From Aquimarina sp. RZ0 (GTDB lineage Bacteria > Bacteroidota > Bacteroidia > Flavobacteriales > Flavobacteriaceae): a stretch of DNA of 64,000 bases. Below the pieces are notes generated by a model. It was not told where the DNA came from and searched no databases. It was given only the letters and a program-made list of their open reading frames with translations. The stretch is taken from NCBI RefSeq assembly GCF_008370685.1, contig NZ_VTZU01000002.1, positions 186,001-250,000 on the forward strand, written 5' to 3'. Of the stretch, positions 52,743-61,264 are shown in pieces (positions within the stretch are counted from its first letter, which is position 1; each line of letters starts with the position of its first letter). The position numbers were made by a program, and so were the translations under genes.

Positions 52743-53978
52743 ATGGAAATTTTAACTATAAACAATGTATGGATGATGGTGTGTACAGCACTGGTATTTT
52801 TCATGCATTTAGGTTTCTCTTTTTTAGAAATAGGATTAACCCGTCAAAAAAATACAATCAACATACTTTTCAAGAATGTATTTATCATTTGTGTAGGTCT
52901 ACTACTATACTACATTGGTGGTTTTAACCTTATGTATCCTGGTTTTGATGCAGAAGCAGGAGAAGGGTTCTTTAAATTTGCTGGCTTCGGTATCGGAGCT
53001 CCAGAAAATGGAATGACTCCGGAATATGCAGATGGAGGATATACCTGGTGGACTGATTTCTTATTTCAGGGAATGTTTGCTGCTACTGCTGCTACTATTG
53101 TATCTGGAGCCGTTGCAGAACGAATCAAACTTGGATCATTCATGATATTCACAGTCATCTATGTAGGATTGATATATCCAATAGTTGGATCCTGGAAATG
53201 GGGAGCTGGATGGTTAGATCAATTAGGATTCTATGATTTTGCAGGTTCTACGCTGGTACACTCGGTAGGTGGATGGGCAGCATTAGTTGCAGTATATTTA
53301 CTAGGTTCCAGAATTGGTAAATTTAGCTCAGAAGGTAAACCTCAAGCTATTCCTGGTCATAATATTCCGTTAGCAGCTGCTGGTGTATTAATACTGTGGT
53401 TAGGGTGGTTTGGATTTAACGGTGGTTCTGTACTTTCTGCTGATCCAGAATTAACATCTCTTACCTTGGTAACGACTTGTCTTGCTGCCGCTGCAGGTGG
53501 TGTTGGAGCATTTATTTTCTCTACTATATTATATAAAAACTATGATTTGACTATGTTTCTAAATGGAATTCTAGGTGGATTAGTAGGGATTACTGCTGGT
53601 GCTGACCAAATGAGTCCTAATGAAGCTGTTATAATAGGAATTCTTGCTGGTATAATTATCGTATTGGGTGTTGCTCTTGTAGATAAGTTAAAGTTAGACG
53701 ATCCTGTAGGTGCTATTGCAGTCCACTTAATCTGCGGTATCTGGGGTACTCTGGCGGTTGGAATTTTTGGTAAACTTGCGAGCGGAGAACAATTCTTAAA
53801 CCAGTTAATAGGAATTACTGCAATCGGAGGTTTCTGTATACTTACTTCCTTTATTATTCTTTTTACATTGAAAAAGACAATAGGATTAAGAGTTTCTGAA
53901 AAAGAAGAAATAGAAGGCCTTGATGGTCACGAGCATGGAATGGATGCTTATCCTGATTTTAGAATTAATCAGCATTAG
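52743..53978 (+). CDS. amt: Ammonium transporter Amt
   Basis: 411 residues with about 11 hydrophobic helices. The two pore histidines are in GSTLVHSVGGWAALVA and GAIAVHLICGIWGTLAVGI, and WWTDFLFQGMFAATAATIVS and AAGVLILWLGWFGFNGGS are the family signatures. It conducts ammonium across the inner membrane and is gated by GlnK. The last 30 residues are a cytoplasmic tail with several histidines and aspartates. Co-transcribed with glnK; a strong terminator follows. Confidence 0.95.
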   Translation: MEILTINNVWMMVCTALVFFMHLGFSFLEIGLTRQKNTINILFKNVFIICVGLLLYYIGGFNLMYPGFDAEAGEGFFKFAGFGIGAPENGMTPEYADGGYTWWTDFLFQGMFAATAATIVSGAVAERIKLGSFMIFTVIYVGLIYPIVGSWKWGAGWLDQLGFYDFAGSTLVHSVGGWAALVAVYLLGSRIGKFSSEGKPQAIPGHNIPLAAAGVLILWLGWFGFNGGSVLSADPELTSLTLVTTCLAAAAGGVGAFIFSTILYKNYDLTMFLNGILGGLVGITAGADQMSPNEAVIIGILAGIIIVLGVALVDKLKLDDPVGAIAVHLICGIWGTLAVGIFGKLASGEQFLNQLIGITAIGGFCILTSFIILFTLKKTIGLRVSEKEEIEGLDGHEHGMDAYPDFRINQH

Positions 53979-54005
53979 AATCTAATCTAATGCTTTACAT
54001 AAATT

Positions 54006-54036
54006 AAAAGAGCGATCCATATGGATCGCTCTTTTC
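54006..54036. terminator. Bidirectional terminator
   Basis: AAAAGAGCGATCCAT and ATGGATCGCTCTTTT form a perfect inverted repeat with no spare loop bases, 27 bp after amt and touching the 3' end of the convergent DUF4870 gene at 54037. Confidence 0.85.
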
Positions 54037-54375
54037 TTATTTTATAATTTGCATCGATAGCGGATATGAAGGTTCTTCTCCATTATTAGCTCTTATTGCA
54101 TTAATAATAGGAAATACAATACAAAAAACACCAATAATTAGTAAACCTAAAACCCCCAAACCAAATAATAATATTAATGGTATACATACTACGGCATAAA
54201 TAAACATACTAATCTGAAAGTTCATAATTGACTTTCCATGAATATCCATTCTTAAAACTTGTTCTCTCTGTGTAAGCCATAATATAAGCGGAACTATAAA
54301 CCCTCCGAAGCCGGTAACTAAATCTAATAATTGTGATAAATGCGTGATTACTAATAATGATCTGTCTTGTCTCAT
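54037..54375 (-). CDS. DUF4870 membrane protein
   Basis: 112 residues with three to four hydrophobic segments and the DUF4870 pattern: LSQLLDLVTGFGGFIVPLIL at the start, then GKSIMNFQISMFIYAVVCIP and a final FPIINAIRANNGEEPSYPLS. Small integral membrane proteins of unknown function, often in several copies per genome. It lies 91 bp downstream of a second DUF4870 gene on the same strand, so the pair probably arose by tandem duplication. Confidence 0.85.
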   Translation of the reverse strand: MRQDRSLLVITHLSQLLDLVTGFGGFIVPLILWLTQREQVLRMDIHGKSIMNFQISMFIYAVVCIPLILLFGLGVLGLLIIGVFCIVFPIINAIRANNGEEPSYPLSMQIIK

Positions 54376-54466
54376 GATTTTACTTTTTTTGATTGATGAT
54401 TATTTGCTAATATTATTAGCAACTTATCTATATGACGCACAAAACTATTTTTTGTTACATTTTTTG

Positions 54467-54790
54467 TCAAATTATAAATCTAATACTCATAGGGTAATAA
54501 GGCAACTTCCCTTTGCTAGCATTAATAGTACTTATTATAGGGAAGAGATACGCATAAATAAACCAAATCGGAAGGGTTATAAAACCAATACAGCAAGTGA
54601 ATCCAAAAAACATAGTAATTAAAAGATATAATAATGCTGAAAGCTGAAAATTGACTGCTGCCTTTCCGTGAATATCCATACCTTTTACTTTATCCTGTTG
54701 AGTAGACCATAATATTAATGGTAAAATAAACCCTGTAAGCAAACCACTTAAATGAAGTAATACCAACAACGAGGTATCTTCTCTTTTCAT
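54467..54790 (-). CDS. DUF4870 membrane protein, paralogue
   Basis: 107 residues from the ATG at 54790 (MKREDTSLLVLLHLSGLLTG); the frame opens one codon earlier at a TTG. The same family layout as the downstream neighbour: VLLHLSGLLTGFILPLILW, GKAAVNFQLSALLYLLITM and FPIISTINASKGKLPYYPMS. The two proteins are only moderately similar, so the duplication is not recent. Function unknown. Confidence 0.85.
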   Translation of the reverse strand: MKREDTSLLVLLHLSGLLTGFILPLILWSTQQDKVKGMDIHGKAAVNFQLSALLYLLITMFFGFTCCIGFITLPIWFIYAYLFPIISTINASKGKLPYYPMSIRFII

Positions 54791-54833
54791 CAATTATTTT
54801 TTAGCAAACAAAAATAGATCTTTTTTACTTTAT

Positions 54834-54994
54834 GAACTCATCTTTAGTAGTGGTTTTCAATCGAAAAGTTTAGCTTTTGTACTATAATGAAGTAGGTTTT
54901 TTTCGGCATAGCCATAGCTGCGGTTAAAAAAAACAACAAAATTAGCGTGTCACATGTAAATTTTGTAGGTCCAAGTAGTACTCAAGATGAGTTC
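54834..54994. repeat. MITE-like element, copy E (161 bp)
   Basis: GAACTCATCTTTAG at the left and CTCAAGATGAGTTC at the right. Interior TTTAGCTTTTGTAC and GTAAATTTTGTAGGTC match copy A; ATAATGAAGTAGGTTTT matches copy D. TAT lies immediately outside both ends, a possible short target duplication. Confidence 0.7.
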
Positions 54995-55229
54995 TATATC
55001 ATTTTTATCCTAGCACTTGTTTAAAAGCCTTATCTATTGATAACAAAGAGGTCAATCCTGAGGTTCAAATATTTCCTATTTTCAAGATTTAGAATATACT
55101 CCAAAATTAAAATTATTGATTTTTAAATTATATTCTTTTTAAACACACTCTTAGAACTGTCAACAGTGTTGTTTTAGATAAAAAAACTGTAATACCATTT
55201 GCCATTTGAATTTACTGGAATAAATCTTT

Positions 55230-55372
55230 ATACCACCATTTTTGCTTTAAAATTACCCAAATAAAATATAGTTATTTTTGTTCAGTATAGCCCAATCTAC
55301 GGTTAATTTTTATTTTGAAGCATAAGGGGAAAAGAACAAGTTTTAGTGGGTAATTTTAAGAATCAATGGTAT
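55230..55372. repeat. ATACCA-ended repeat, copy G (143 bp)
   Basis: Left end ATACCACCATTTTTG...AAAATTACCC and right end GGGTAATTTTAAGAATCAAT then GGTAT are inverted repeats. The interior ATTTTGAAGCATAAGGGGA is identical to copy F at 30651. Confidence 0.7.
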
Positions 55373-55373
55373 A

Positions 55374-55402
55374 AAAAAACATCCTGAAAAATCAGGATGT
55401 TC
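55374..55402 (-). terminator. Terminator of the serine protease gene
   Basis: AACATCCTGA, an AAAA loop and TCAGGATGTT with a T-run on the minus strand, 31 bp past the stop. Confidence 0.75.
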
Positions 55403-55432
55403 TTAAATTCATTATCAGCAGTGCTTCTAATC

Positions 55433-57298
55433 TTAATTTACTATCAATTTTATAGTTTTCATCAATTTACTTTTATCATTTTGCAAATTAATGATATAAA
55501 TCCCTGAGGTTAACGAAAGATCTGCCGCAGAGAACCTATTCGCACCAGAACTTAATTTTACAGAAGCTACTTTACTTCCTACTATAGAATATATTTCGGC
55601 CTTAAAACTATCTTTTGAAGAACCATTCATATAGATCGAAAAACCATCTGTTACAGGATTAGGAGATATAGAAACCTTCAATTCACTTTTCTCAGTACCT
55701 TCTATTTCTGATGCTTCCTCAGTAAGTTCTGCTAAATTTTCTACTCGGGTATTGACTGTAATAAATCTCCAATGTTGATTTTGATTTGTATCACTAGAAC
55801 TCCATAAATGAACATTCTGACCATTGGCTCCTCCTCCTCTTCCATCTATCGAAAATCCGGGAGCATTTCTCTTCTCTAATCGATAAAATCCGCCGCCAAG
55901 ATTTACTTTTTTCCAATGCTGATCAAAATTATTTTTATTGTATTGCCACAGGTTTACATTTTGACGATTTGCTCCTCCTGATCTTCCATCAATAGCAAAG
56001 TTGGTTCCTCTTTTTAAATAAGAATAAAATCCTCCACCCTGGTCAATTTCTTCCCATTGCTGATTAACATTCGTAGAACTATCTTCCCAAAGGTGTATAT
56101 TTTGCCCATTAGCTCCGGGACCACCTCTTCCATCTAAGGCAAAACCAGTATTTCTTTTAACCATTCGTACAATAGTACCAGAAGGGGTAGGTCCACCGCT
56201 AAGCCCCATGGCATCCCAAAATTCGGGAATAGTAGCTCTTTCTCCAAAATTAGACCCTCCAGATCCTGAACACCCTCCATAGGCATGAACACCTACTGCA
56301 TTTCCTGTTGCTGCATCAATAATTGGACTCCCAGAATTCCCACCAGTAGTATCTGTTCGATATCTCACAAATGTATTATCTACAGATGCTAAAGGCCCTG
56401 AATGGATTTGTTGTGTCTGATTATCTATACCTGTATCTGTTCCATATCCTGTAATTGTTATAGTACTACCTGGATTAGTTTGTGTAACATTAAATGATTT
56501 ACCTTGTGCTTGTATAGGTGTCTGTCCTGTTTGAGAATTAGCACCTGCTGTAAACACTGCCCAATCTGTTTCTGGTCTACCTCTAACATAGTTAGTAACA
56601 AAATTACTAATTGGATATTGATCTTCTGGTCCTGGGTGCACAATGGAGCGATCAGGATTAGATTTTGGGACATTAAATTCTATAAGCTGCGCTCTACTCC
56701 CCCCACAATGTCCAGCTGTTACTAACCTCCCATTAGTAATAATCCATCCAGTACATCCAATAGGTACAATTCTTCCGATAGCATTATCATTAGAGTCTAC
56801 ACGATCATCATTAGCTCCGCATTGGGATTTTGATTTTACAGAAGTTTCTCCTACACCTATTTCGCCTACTGATACATGAATTGATTTTTCGCCTGGTGCT
56901 ACATTCAATGTCAGCGTAACAGCAGCACCATTAAAATAAGCACTACTATTATTCCATTGCTCAATCGTTTCTGCATTCAAGGTTTGTGATGCCCCGTCAT
57001 AATGAGAAGTGATCGTTACACTACTATTCTTTCCCAGATTCGCTTCTTTAAAAAACAATCGTAACCAAGTGGCTCCTTCCTGTGAGATTTCTTGAGTAAT
57101 TCTTTGATAGCTACTCTTTGGCAAAGAAGAATCAGATTGTAAACTCATATCAGCATCGATATAATGCCTTGGTAATTCATCAGTTTGTGACCGAATCAAC
57201 AATGGAAATAAAAAGCAAATTGACAATAACAGCAGGCTTAACTTACTAAGAAAAATGTGTTCATAAAACTTTTTGAGATTTGTGTTTTTTAGATTCAT
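55433..57298 (-). CDS. Secreted trypsin-like serine protease with ricin-type repeats, T9SS cargo
   Basis: 621 residues. Signal peptide to about residue 38. The protease domain (about 160-370) has the triad H197 (VTAGHCGG), D245 (TDWAVF) and S322 (GGNSGSP). Residues about 384-530 hold three repeats, each ending in a QxW-like motif (VNQQWEEI, FDQHWKKV, QNQHWRFI) with GRGGGANGQNVHLW-type cores, a ricin B-like beta-trefoil that may bind sugar. A T9SS sorting domain (VSISPNPVTDGFSIYM) ends it. The trypsin-type domain (about 210 residues, GNSGSP rather than GDSGGP) is like glutamyl endopeptidases. Secreted protease, possibly targeted to glycans. Confidence 0.88.
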   Translation of the reverse strand: MNLKNTNLKKFYEHIFLSKLSLLLLSICFLFPLLIRSQTDELPRHYIDADMSLQSDSSLPKSSYQRITQEISQEGATWLRLFFKEANLGKNSSVTITSHYDGASQTLNAETIEQWNNSSAYFNGAAVTLTLNVAPGEKSIHVSVGEIGVGETSVKSKSQCGANDDRVDSNDNAIGRIVPIGCTGWIITNGRLVTAGHCGGSRAQLIEFNVPKSNPDRSIVHPGPEDQYPISNFVTNYVRGRPETDWAVFTAGANSQTGQTPIQAQGKSFNVTQTNPGSTITITGYGTDTGIDNQTQQIHSGPLASVDNTFVRYRTDTTGGNSGSPIIDAATGNAVGVHAYGGCSGSGGSNFGERATIPEFWDAMGLSGGPTPSGTIVRMVKRNTGFALDGRGGPGANGQNIHLWEDSSTNVNQQWEEIDQGGGFYSYLKRGTNFAIDGRSGGANRQNVNLWQYNKNNFDQHWKKVNLGGGFYRLEKRNAPGFSIDGRGGGANGQNVHLWSSSDTNQNQHWRFITVNTRVENLAELTEEASEIEGTEKSELKVSISPNPVTDGFSIYMNGSSKDSFKAEIYSIVGSKVASVKLSSGANRFSAADLSLTSGIYIINLQNDKSKLMKTIKLIVN

Positions 57299-57527
57299 AA
57301 GAGTTAAAATTAAAAAGTGTTAGACATTTGATGAGCTCTACAATCATTACACTGCAGACGCACCTTAGTTATATCGTATTCCAATTTTAAATAATATCCC
57401 TTACAGTATTTTTTATGAGAATTTCCCCTAGCAATATAGAAAGAAAACAACAGTTAAAAAAGTTTGATTCTATTAAAATTTAAAGTCAGTTTATTAATCT
57501 CTATTTTTGTCTTCAAGTTTAAAACTT

Positions 57528-58919
57528 ATGATTCAAAAAGATACTATAGTAGCGCTTGCTACTGCCTCTGGAGCAGGTGCCATTGCAGTTTTAAGAGTTT
57601 CCGGCGATCACTCTATTTCAATTTGTTCTAATCTTTTTCGCTCTGTGAGTGGTAAGAATTTAGTGGATCAAAAAACACATACTATTCATTTAGGACATAT
57701 TCTCGATGGCGATCGTGTTTTGGATGAAGTTCTTGTGTCTTTATTCAAAGGAACTAATTCTTATACAGGAGAACCTACTGTAGAGATTTCTTGCCATGGT
57801 TCTAGTTATATACAACAAGAAATTATTCAACTATTACTGCGTAATGGATGCAGAATGGCCAATGCAGGAGAATTTACTTTAAGAGCTTTTATTAATGGAA
57901 AATTAGATCTTTCTCAAGCAGAAGCTGTTGCCGATTTGATTGCTGCGGATTCTGAAGCTTCGCATCAGATTGCTATGCAACAAATGCGAGGAGGGTTTAG
58001 TACTGAGATTAAAAAACTAAGAGATGAATTATTAAATTTTGCGTCTCTAATCGAATTAGAACTGGATTTTGCAGAAGAAGATGTTGAATTTGCTAATAGA
58101 ACGCAATTTCAGGCTTTGGTATCCAAAATTACCAATGTACTAAAACGCTTAATTGATTCTTTTGCTGTAGGAAATGTAATTAAAAATGGTATTCCTGTTG
58201 CCATTGTAGGGGAACCTAATGTTGGTAAATCCACATTGCTTAACGCATTACTCAATGAAGACCGTGCCATTGTTTCTGATATTGCCGGCACTACACGTGA
58301 TACTATTGAGGATGAAATTACTATTGGTGGTATTGGTTTTCGATTCATTGACACAGCAGGTATTCGAGATACTGAAGATGTCGTAGAAAGTATTGGAATC
58401 AAAAAAACTTTTGAAAAGATTGAGCAGGCACAAGTAGTTATGTATCTGGTGGATAGCTCTGAGTCAACCATTAATAGTTTACAACAGTTAAAAACTGAAA
58501 TTGGTAAAATAAAGAACAAATACCCTCAAAAACCCTTGATTGTTGTGGCTAATAAAATAGATCTGCTAGAAGCATCTCAAATCTCTTCTCTTACTACAGA
58601 AATTAAGAACATTCATTTATTATCCGCTAAACAAAATATTGGTGTAGAAGAATTACAAAACAAACTTCTAGACTTTGTTAATACAGGAGTACTTCGAAAT
58701 AACGAAACGGTTGTAACCAATACCCGTCATTATGATGCTTTATTAAAAGCACTAGAGGAAATACAAAAAGTTCAGTATGGAATCGATCATGGATTGAGTG
58801 GAGATTTAATGGCAATTGATATTCGACAGGCTCTATATCATTTTGGTGAAATTACTGGTGAAATCACTAGCGATGATTTATTAGGTAATATTTTTGCTAA
58901 TTTCTGTATTGGGAAGTAA
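57528..58919 (+). CDS. mnmE: tRNA modification GTPase MnmE
   Basis: 463 residues from the ATG at 57528 (MIQKDTIVALATASGAGAIA), the usual start; a TTG seven codons earlier only extends the frame. The N-terminal folate-binding domain is followed by helical regions and an inserted Ras-like G domain: G1 GEPNVGKS (residue ~228), DTAG, NKID. The C-terminus FCIGK contains the conserved cysteine. With MnmG it makes 5-carboxymethylaminomethyl-uridine at tRNA wobble positions. TATTTTTG at 57502-57509 may be its -7 element. Its last 18 bases form an attachment site for the element to the right. Confidence 0.96.
   Translation: MIQKDTIVALATASGAGAIAVLRVSGDHSISICSNLFRSVSGKNLVDQKTHTIHLGHILDGDRVLDEVLVSLFKGTNSYTGEPTVEISCHGSSYIQQEIIQLLLRNGCRMANAGEFTLRAFINGKLDLSQAEAVADLIAADSEASHQIAMQQMRGGFSTEIKKLRDELLNFASLIELELDFAEEDVEFANRTQFQALVSKITNVLKRLIDSFAVGNVIKNGIPVAIVGEPNVGKSTLLNALLNEDRAIVSDIAGTTRDTIEDEITIGGIGFRFIDTAGIRDTEDVVESIGIKKTFEKIEQAQVVMYLVDSSESTINSLQQLKTEIGKIKNKYPQKPLIVVANKIDLLEASQISSLTTEIKNIHLLSAKQNIGVEELQNKLLDFVNTGVLRNNETVVTNTRHYDALLKALEEIQKVQYGIDHGLSGDLMAIDIRQALYHFGEITGEITSDDLLGNIFANFCIGK
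58902..58919 (+). other. Candidate attL in the last codons of mnmE
   Basis: TTCTGTATTGGGAAGTAA encodes FCIGK and the stop. From memory, Salmonella genomic island 1 integrates into the same last 18 bases of this gene (trmE) with an essentially identical repeat; the integrase here is a different subfamily, so the match is positional and codon-driven. A second copy should mark the right end, outside the window. Confidence 0.55.
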
Positions 58920-59020
58920 CCTCACAAAACAAACAAATATCAATCACACAACAATCTATGTAAACAATTGATTTTAAGGACTAATTGTTAATAATTGGTA
59001 TTCTTCGGTTAATATCTATT

Positions 59021-59079
59021 ATGCGTTTGTTACGCATCTATTTGTACCTTTGTTGTACCTCGAAGCATTTGAGGTACAA
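59021..59079. promoter_or_regulatory. Short inverted and direct repeats upstream of the integrase region
   Basis: ATGCGT-TTGTT-ACGCAT (59021-59037) is followed by TTGTACCT at 59042 and 59053 and the inverse AGGTACAA at 59072-59079. Possible integrase arm sites, or operators of the 59156 gene. Confidence 0.4.
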
Positions 59080-59155
59080 ATTTTAAGTATTAAGGCGAAA
59101 TTATGGCACTTATTTCTTCTTAATACTACTTAATGACACTTAGGACTTCTTATTT

Positions 59156-59509
59156 ATGAGTACAAATATTAGAGTACAACGGATTTGCCAACATTGTGGG
59201 AATGATTTTACCGCTCGCACTACAGTAACAAAATATTGTGGAGACAATTGCGCCAAAAGAGCTTATAAGGTTCGTAAACGCAATGAAAAAATAAATAATA
59301 GTAATAGAGAAACTAAAGAAATAATCCGTAAGCCTATCGAGCAGATTAAAGCCAAGGAATTTCTTACTGTAAATGAAACGGCAATTCTATTAGGTTGCTC
59401 CAAAAGAACCGCCTACCGATTGATTGAAAAAGGAACTATAAAAGCAGTAAACCTTTCGGAAAGAATGACAAGAGTGAAACGTGAAGAACTTGACAGGTTA
59501 CTAAGTTGA
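59156..59509 (+). CDS. Zinc-finger plus HTH small DNA-binding protein
   Basis: 117 residues. Residues 10-32 are a zinc-ribbon-like motif (CQHCGNDF...KYCGDNC, four cysteines), then a basic linker, then an excisionase-type HTH_17 domain from about residue 70 ([20 protein letters not shown]). The two-part layout precedes integrase genes in Bacteroidota elements and probably acts as a recombination directionality factor or regulator. It lies 76 bp before the integrase on the same strand. Confidence 0.75.
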   Translation: MSTNIRVQRICQHCGNDFTARTTVTKYCGDNCAKRAYKVRKRNEKINNSNRETKEIIRKPIEQIKAKEFLTVNETAILLGCSKRTAYRLIEKGTIKAVNLSERMTRVKREELDRLLS

Positions 59510-59585
59510 AAATATTTTATTTTTAAAGGTACACCAATTACACTTTCTACACGATTAATAATAAAAGACAACGAATAAAAGACAG

Positions 59586-60728
59586 ATGGCAATTAAAATT
59601 AGCTTAAGAAAAAAGCCTATCTCAAAAGGTAGACACAGCTTATACCTTGACTTCTACCCTCCTATTACTATTGCCCAGACAGGCAAAAAAACCCGTAGAG
59701 AGTTTCTAGGACTTTACATTATAGACAAACCCAAATCACCACTAGAAAAACTAGACAACAAAAACACCTTACTACTTGGTGAACAAATACGTCAAAAAAG
59801 AGATAATGAGTTGAACAAACCCGAAGTGTATAATGCATTCGAATTAGAACAATTGAAGGCTAAAGAAAAAGGTAAACTTTCCTTTATTAGCTATTATGAA
59901 GAACAGATGGAAAAGAAAAATGGAAAAAACTATGCAGTGTGGACTTCATCTTTTGCGTACCTAAAAGACTTTACCTCTAATAGTCTAACATTTGCTGACC
60001 TCAACGAAAAGTTTTGTAACGATTACCGTGACTACTTACTTACCGCCAAAAGTAAGAGAAGTACCAAAACTACCATTTCACAAAATACCGCTCAAAGCTA
60101 TTTTAATAAATTCAAAGCTACATTAAAGCAAGCATTTAAGGACGACTTACTACCCAATGACCTCAACGGAAAAATAAAACCAATTAAGCAAGCAGATACA
60201 AACAGGGTGTTTTTATCTATAGAAGAACTAAACAAACTAGCTAATACAGATTGTATAAAACCAATATTAAAAAAAGCATCGTTATTCTCTGCGCTTACTG
60301 GGTTGAGGTTTTCAGATATTGAAAAATTAACTTGGAGTGAAGTAGTTCATACTAATGACAGAGGGTATTCTATACAATTTCAGCAAAAGAAAACCAAAAG
60401 TAATGAATATCTGCCAATTCCAGAGCAGGCTTATAATTTGATGGGGGAACCGAAAGAACCTACTCAAAAAGTATTTAGAGGATTGTCCTACTCTGCTCAT
60501 CAAAACTCTCAGTTGCTAAAATGGGCTATTAGTGCTGGTATACAAAAACACCTAACTTTTCATTGTTTTAGGCATACGTATGCAACATTACAACTCAGCA
60601 ATGGAACGGACATCTACACAGTGTCCAAAATGCTTGGGCATAAAGATTTAAAAACAACACAAGTTTATGCTAAAATAGTAGATGAATCAAAAAGGAAGGC
60701 TACGGAAAGAATTAAACTAAATATTTAA
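59586..60728 (+). CDS. int: Tyrosine recombinase/integrase
   Basis: 380 residues. An N-terminal Arm DNA-binding domain (MAIKISLRKKPISKGRHSLY, about 1-90) and a SAM-like core-binding domain (about 95-190) precede the catalytic domain. Catalytic residues visible: R241 (TGLRFSDIEKL), a lysine at about 269-271, H326-x-x-R329 (HCFRHTYAT), H352 (GHKDLKTT) and Y361 (QVYAKI), the complete set. It catalyses site-specific integration and excision of the element at mnmE. The next gene starts one base past the stop, so it is probably co-transcribed. Confidence 0.93.
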   Translation: MAIKISLRKKPISKGRHSLYLDFYPPITIAQTGKKTRREFLGLYIIDKPKSPLEKLDNKNTLLLGEQIRQKRDNELNKPEVYNAFELEQLKAKEKGKLSFISYYEEQMEKKNGKNYAVWTSSFAYLKDFTSNSLTFADLNEKFCNDYRDYLLTAKSKRSTKTTISQNTAQSYFNKFKATLKQAFKDDLLPNDLNGKIKPIKQADTNRVFLSIEELNKLANTDCIKPILKKASLFSALTGLRFSDIEKLTWSEVVHTNDRGYSIQFQQKKTKSNEYLPIPEQAYNLMGEPKEPTQKVFRGLSYSAHQNSQLLKWAISAGIQKHLTFHCFRHTYATLQLSNGTDIYTVSKMLGHKDLKTTQVYAKIVDESKRKATERIKLNI

Positions 60729-60729
60729 A

Positions 60730-61173
60730 ATGATAAAAATCACTCCTGACCATAGATTAAATGAATCATTCATAAAGCTTAAAACTATTGCATACTCTAA
60801 GATAGGAAGCCTTCCTGTAACTGATAGAAAATTTAAATGTGAATTAGAACCAATTAAAGCATCCAATAGGGCACTAGAAAATATAAAGACCTATATCCAG
60901 GAACAATTATTTTCTATAGAAGAAAAAATTTGTCTTTTAGAAAATTACCTAATACTGTTAGACAACCGTATCAAAAACCCTACACCAATAATGGATGAAA
61001 AAATCAGTATGTTACCCAATTACTTACAAGAGTGTAAAGATAAAAATGAACAACCAAATAATGATATTATTAATTGGATAGAAGAACTTAAAAAAGTAAA
61101 TAAATTAAAACCAGAAACAGACCAAATTCTTTATTATAAATTAAAAGATTACTACAAAAACATATTTAACTAG
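60730..61173 (+). CDS. Unrecognised helical protein of the element
   Basis: 147 residues, starting one base after the integrase stop. Not recognised. It is mostly charged and helical (ENIKTYIQEQLFSIEEKICL, LKPETDQILYYKLKDYYKNI) with no membrane segment or cysteines pattern. Codon use is very A-rich, like the neighbours. It probably belongs to the integration/maintenance module by position only. Confidence 0.6.
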   Translation: MIKITPDHRLNESFIKLKTIAYSKIGSLPVTDRKFKCELEPIKASNRALENIKTYIQEQLFSIEEKICLLENYLILLDNRIKNPTPIMDEKISMLPNYLQECKDKNEQPNNDIINWIEELKKVNKLKPETDQILYYKLKDYYKNIFN

Positions 61174-61264
61174 CAACAATCAATTACAAAATACTCAAAA
61201 CTCCTTAGAAAATAATATAAATAAAAGTCTAAAATCAATTTCACCAAAGAACAATGGTTCTAAA

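Larger units (their letters stand above)
54791..55432. other. Intergenic region, 642 bp, two repeats
   Basis: Holds GAACTC-family copy E (54834-54994), ATACCA-family copy G (55230-55372) and the terminator of the protease gene (55374-55402). The 235 bp between the repeats show nothing identifiable. Confidence 0.5.
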
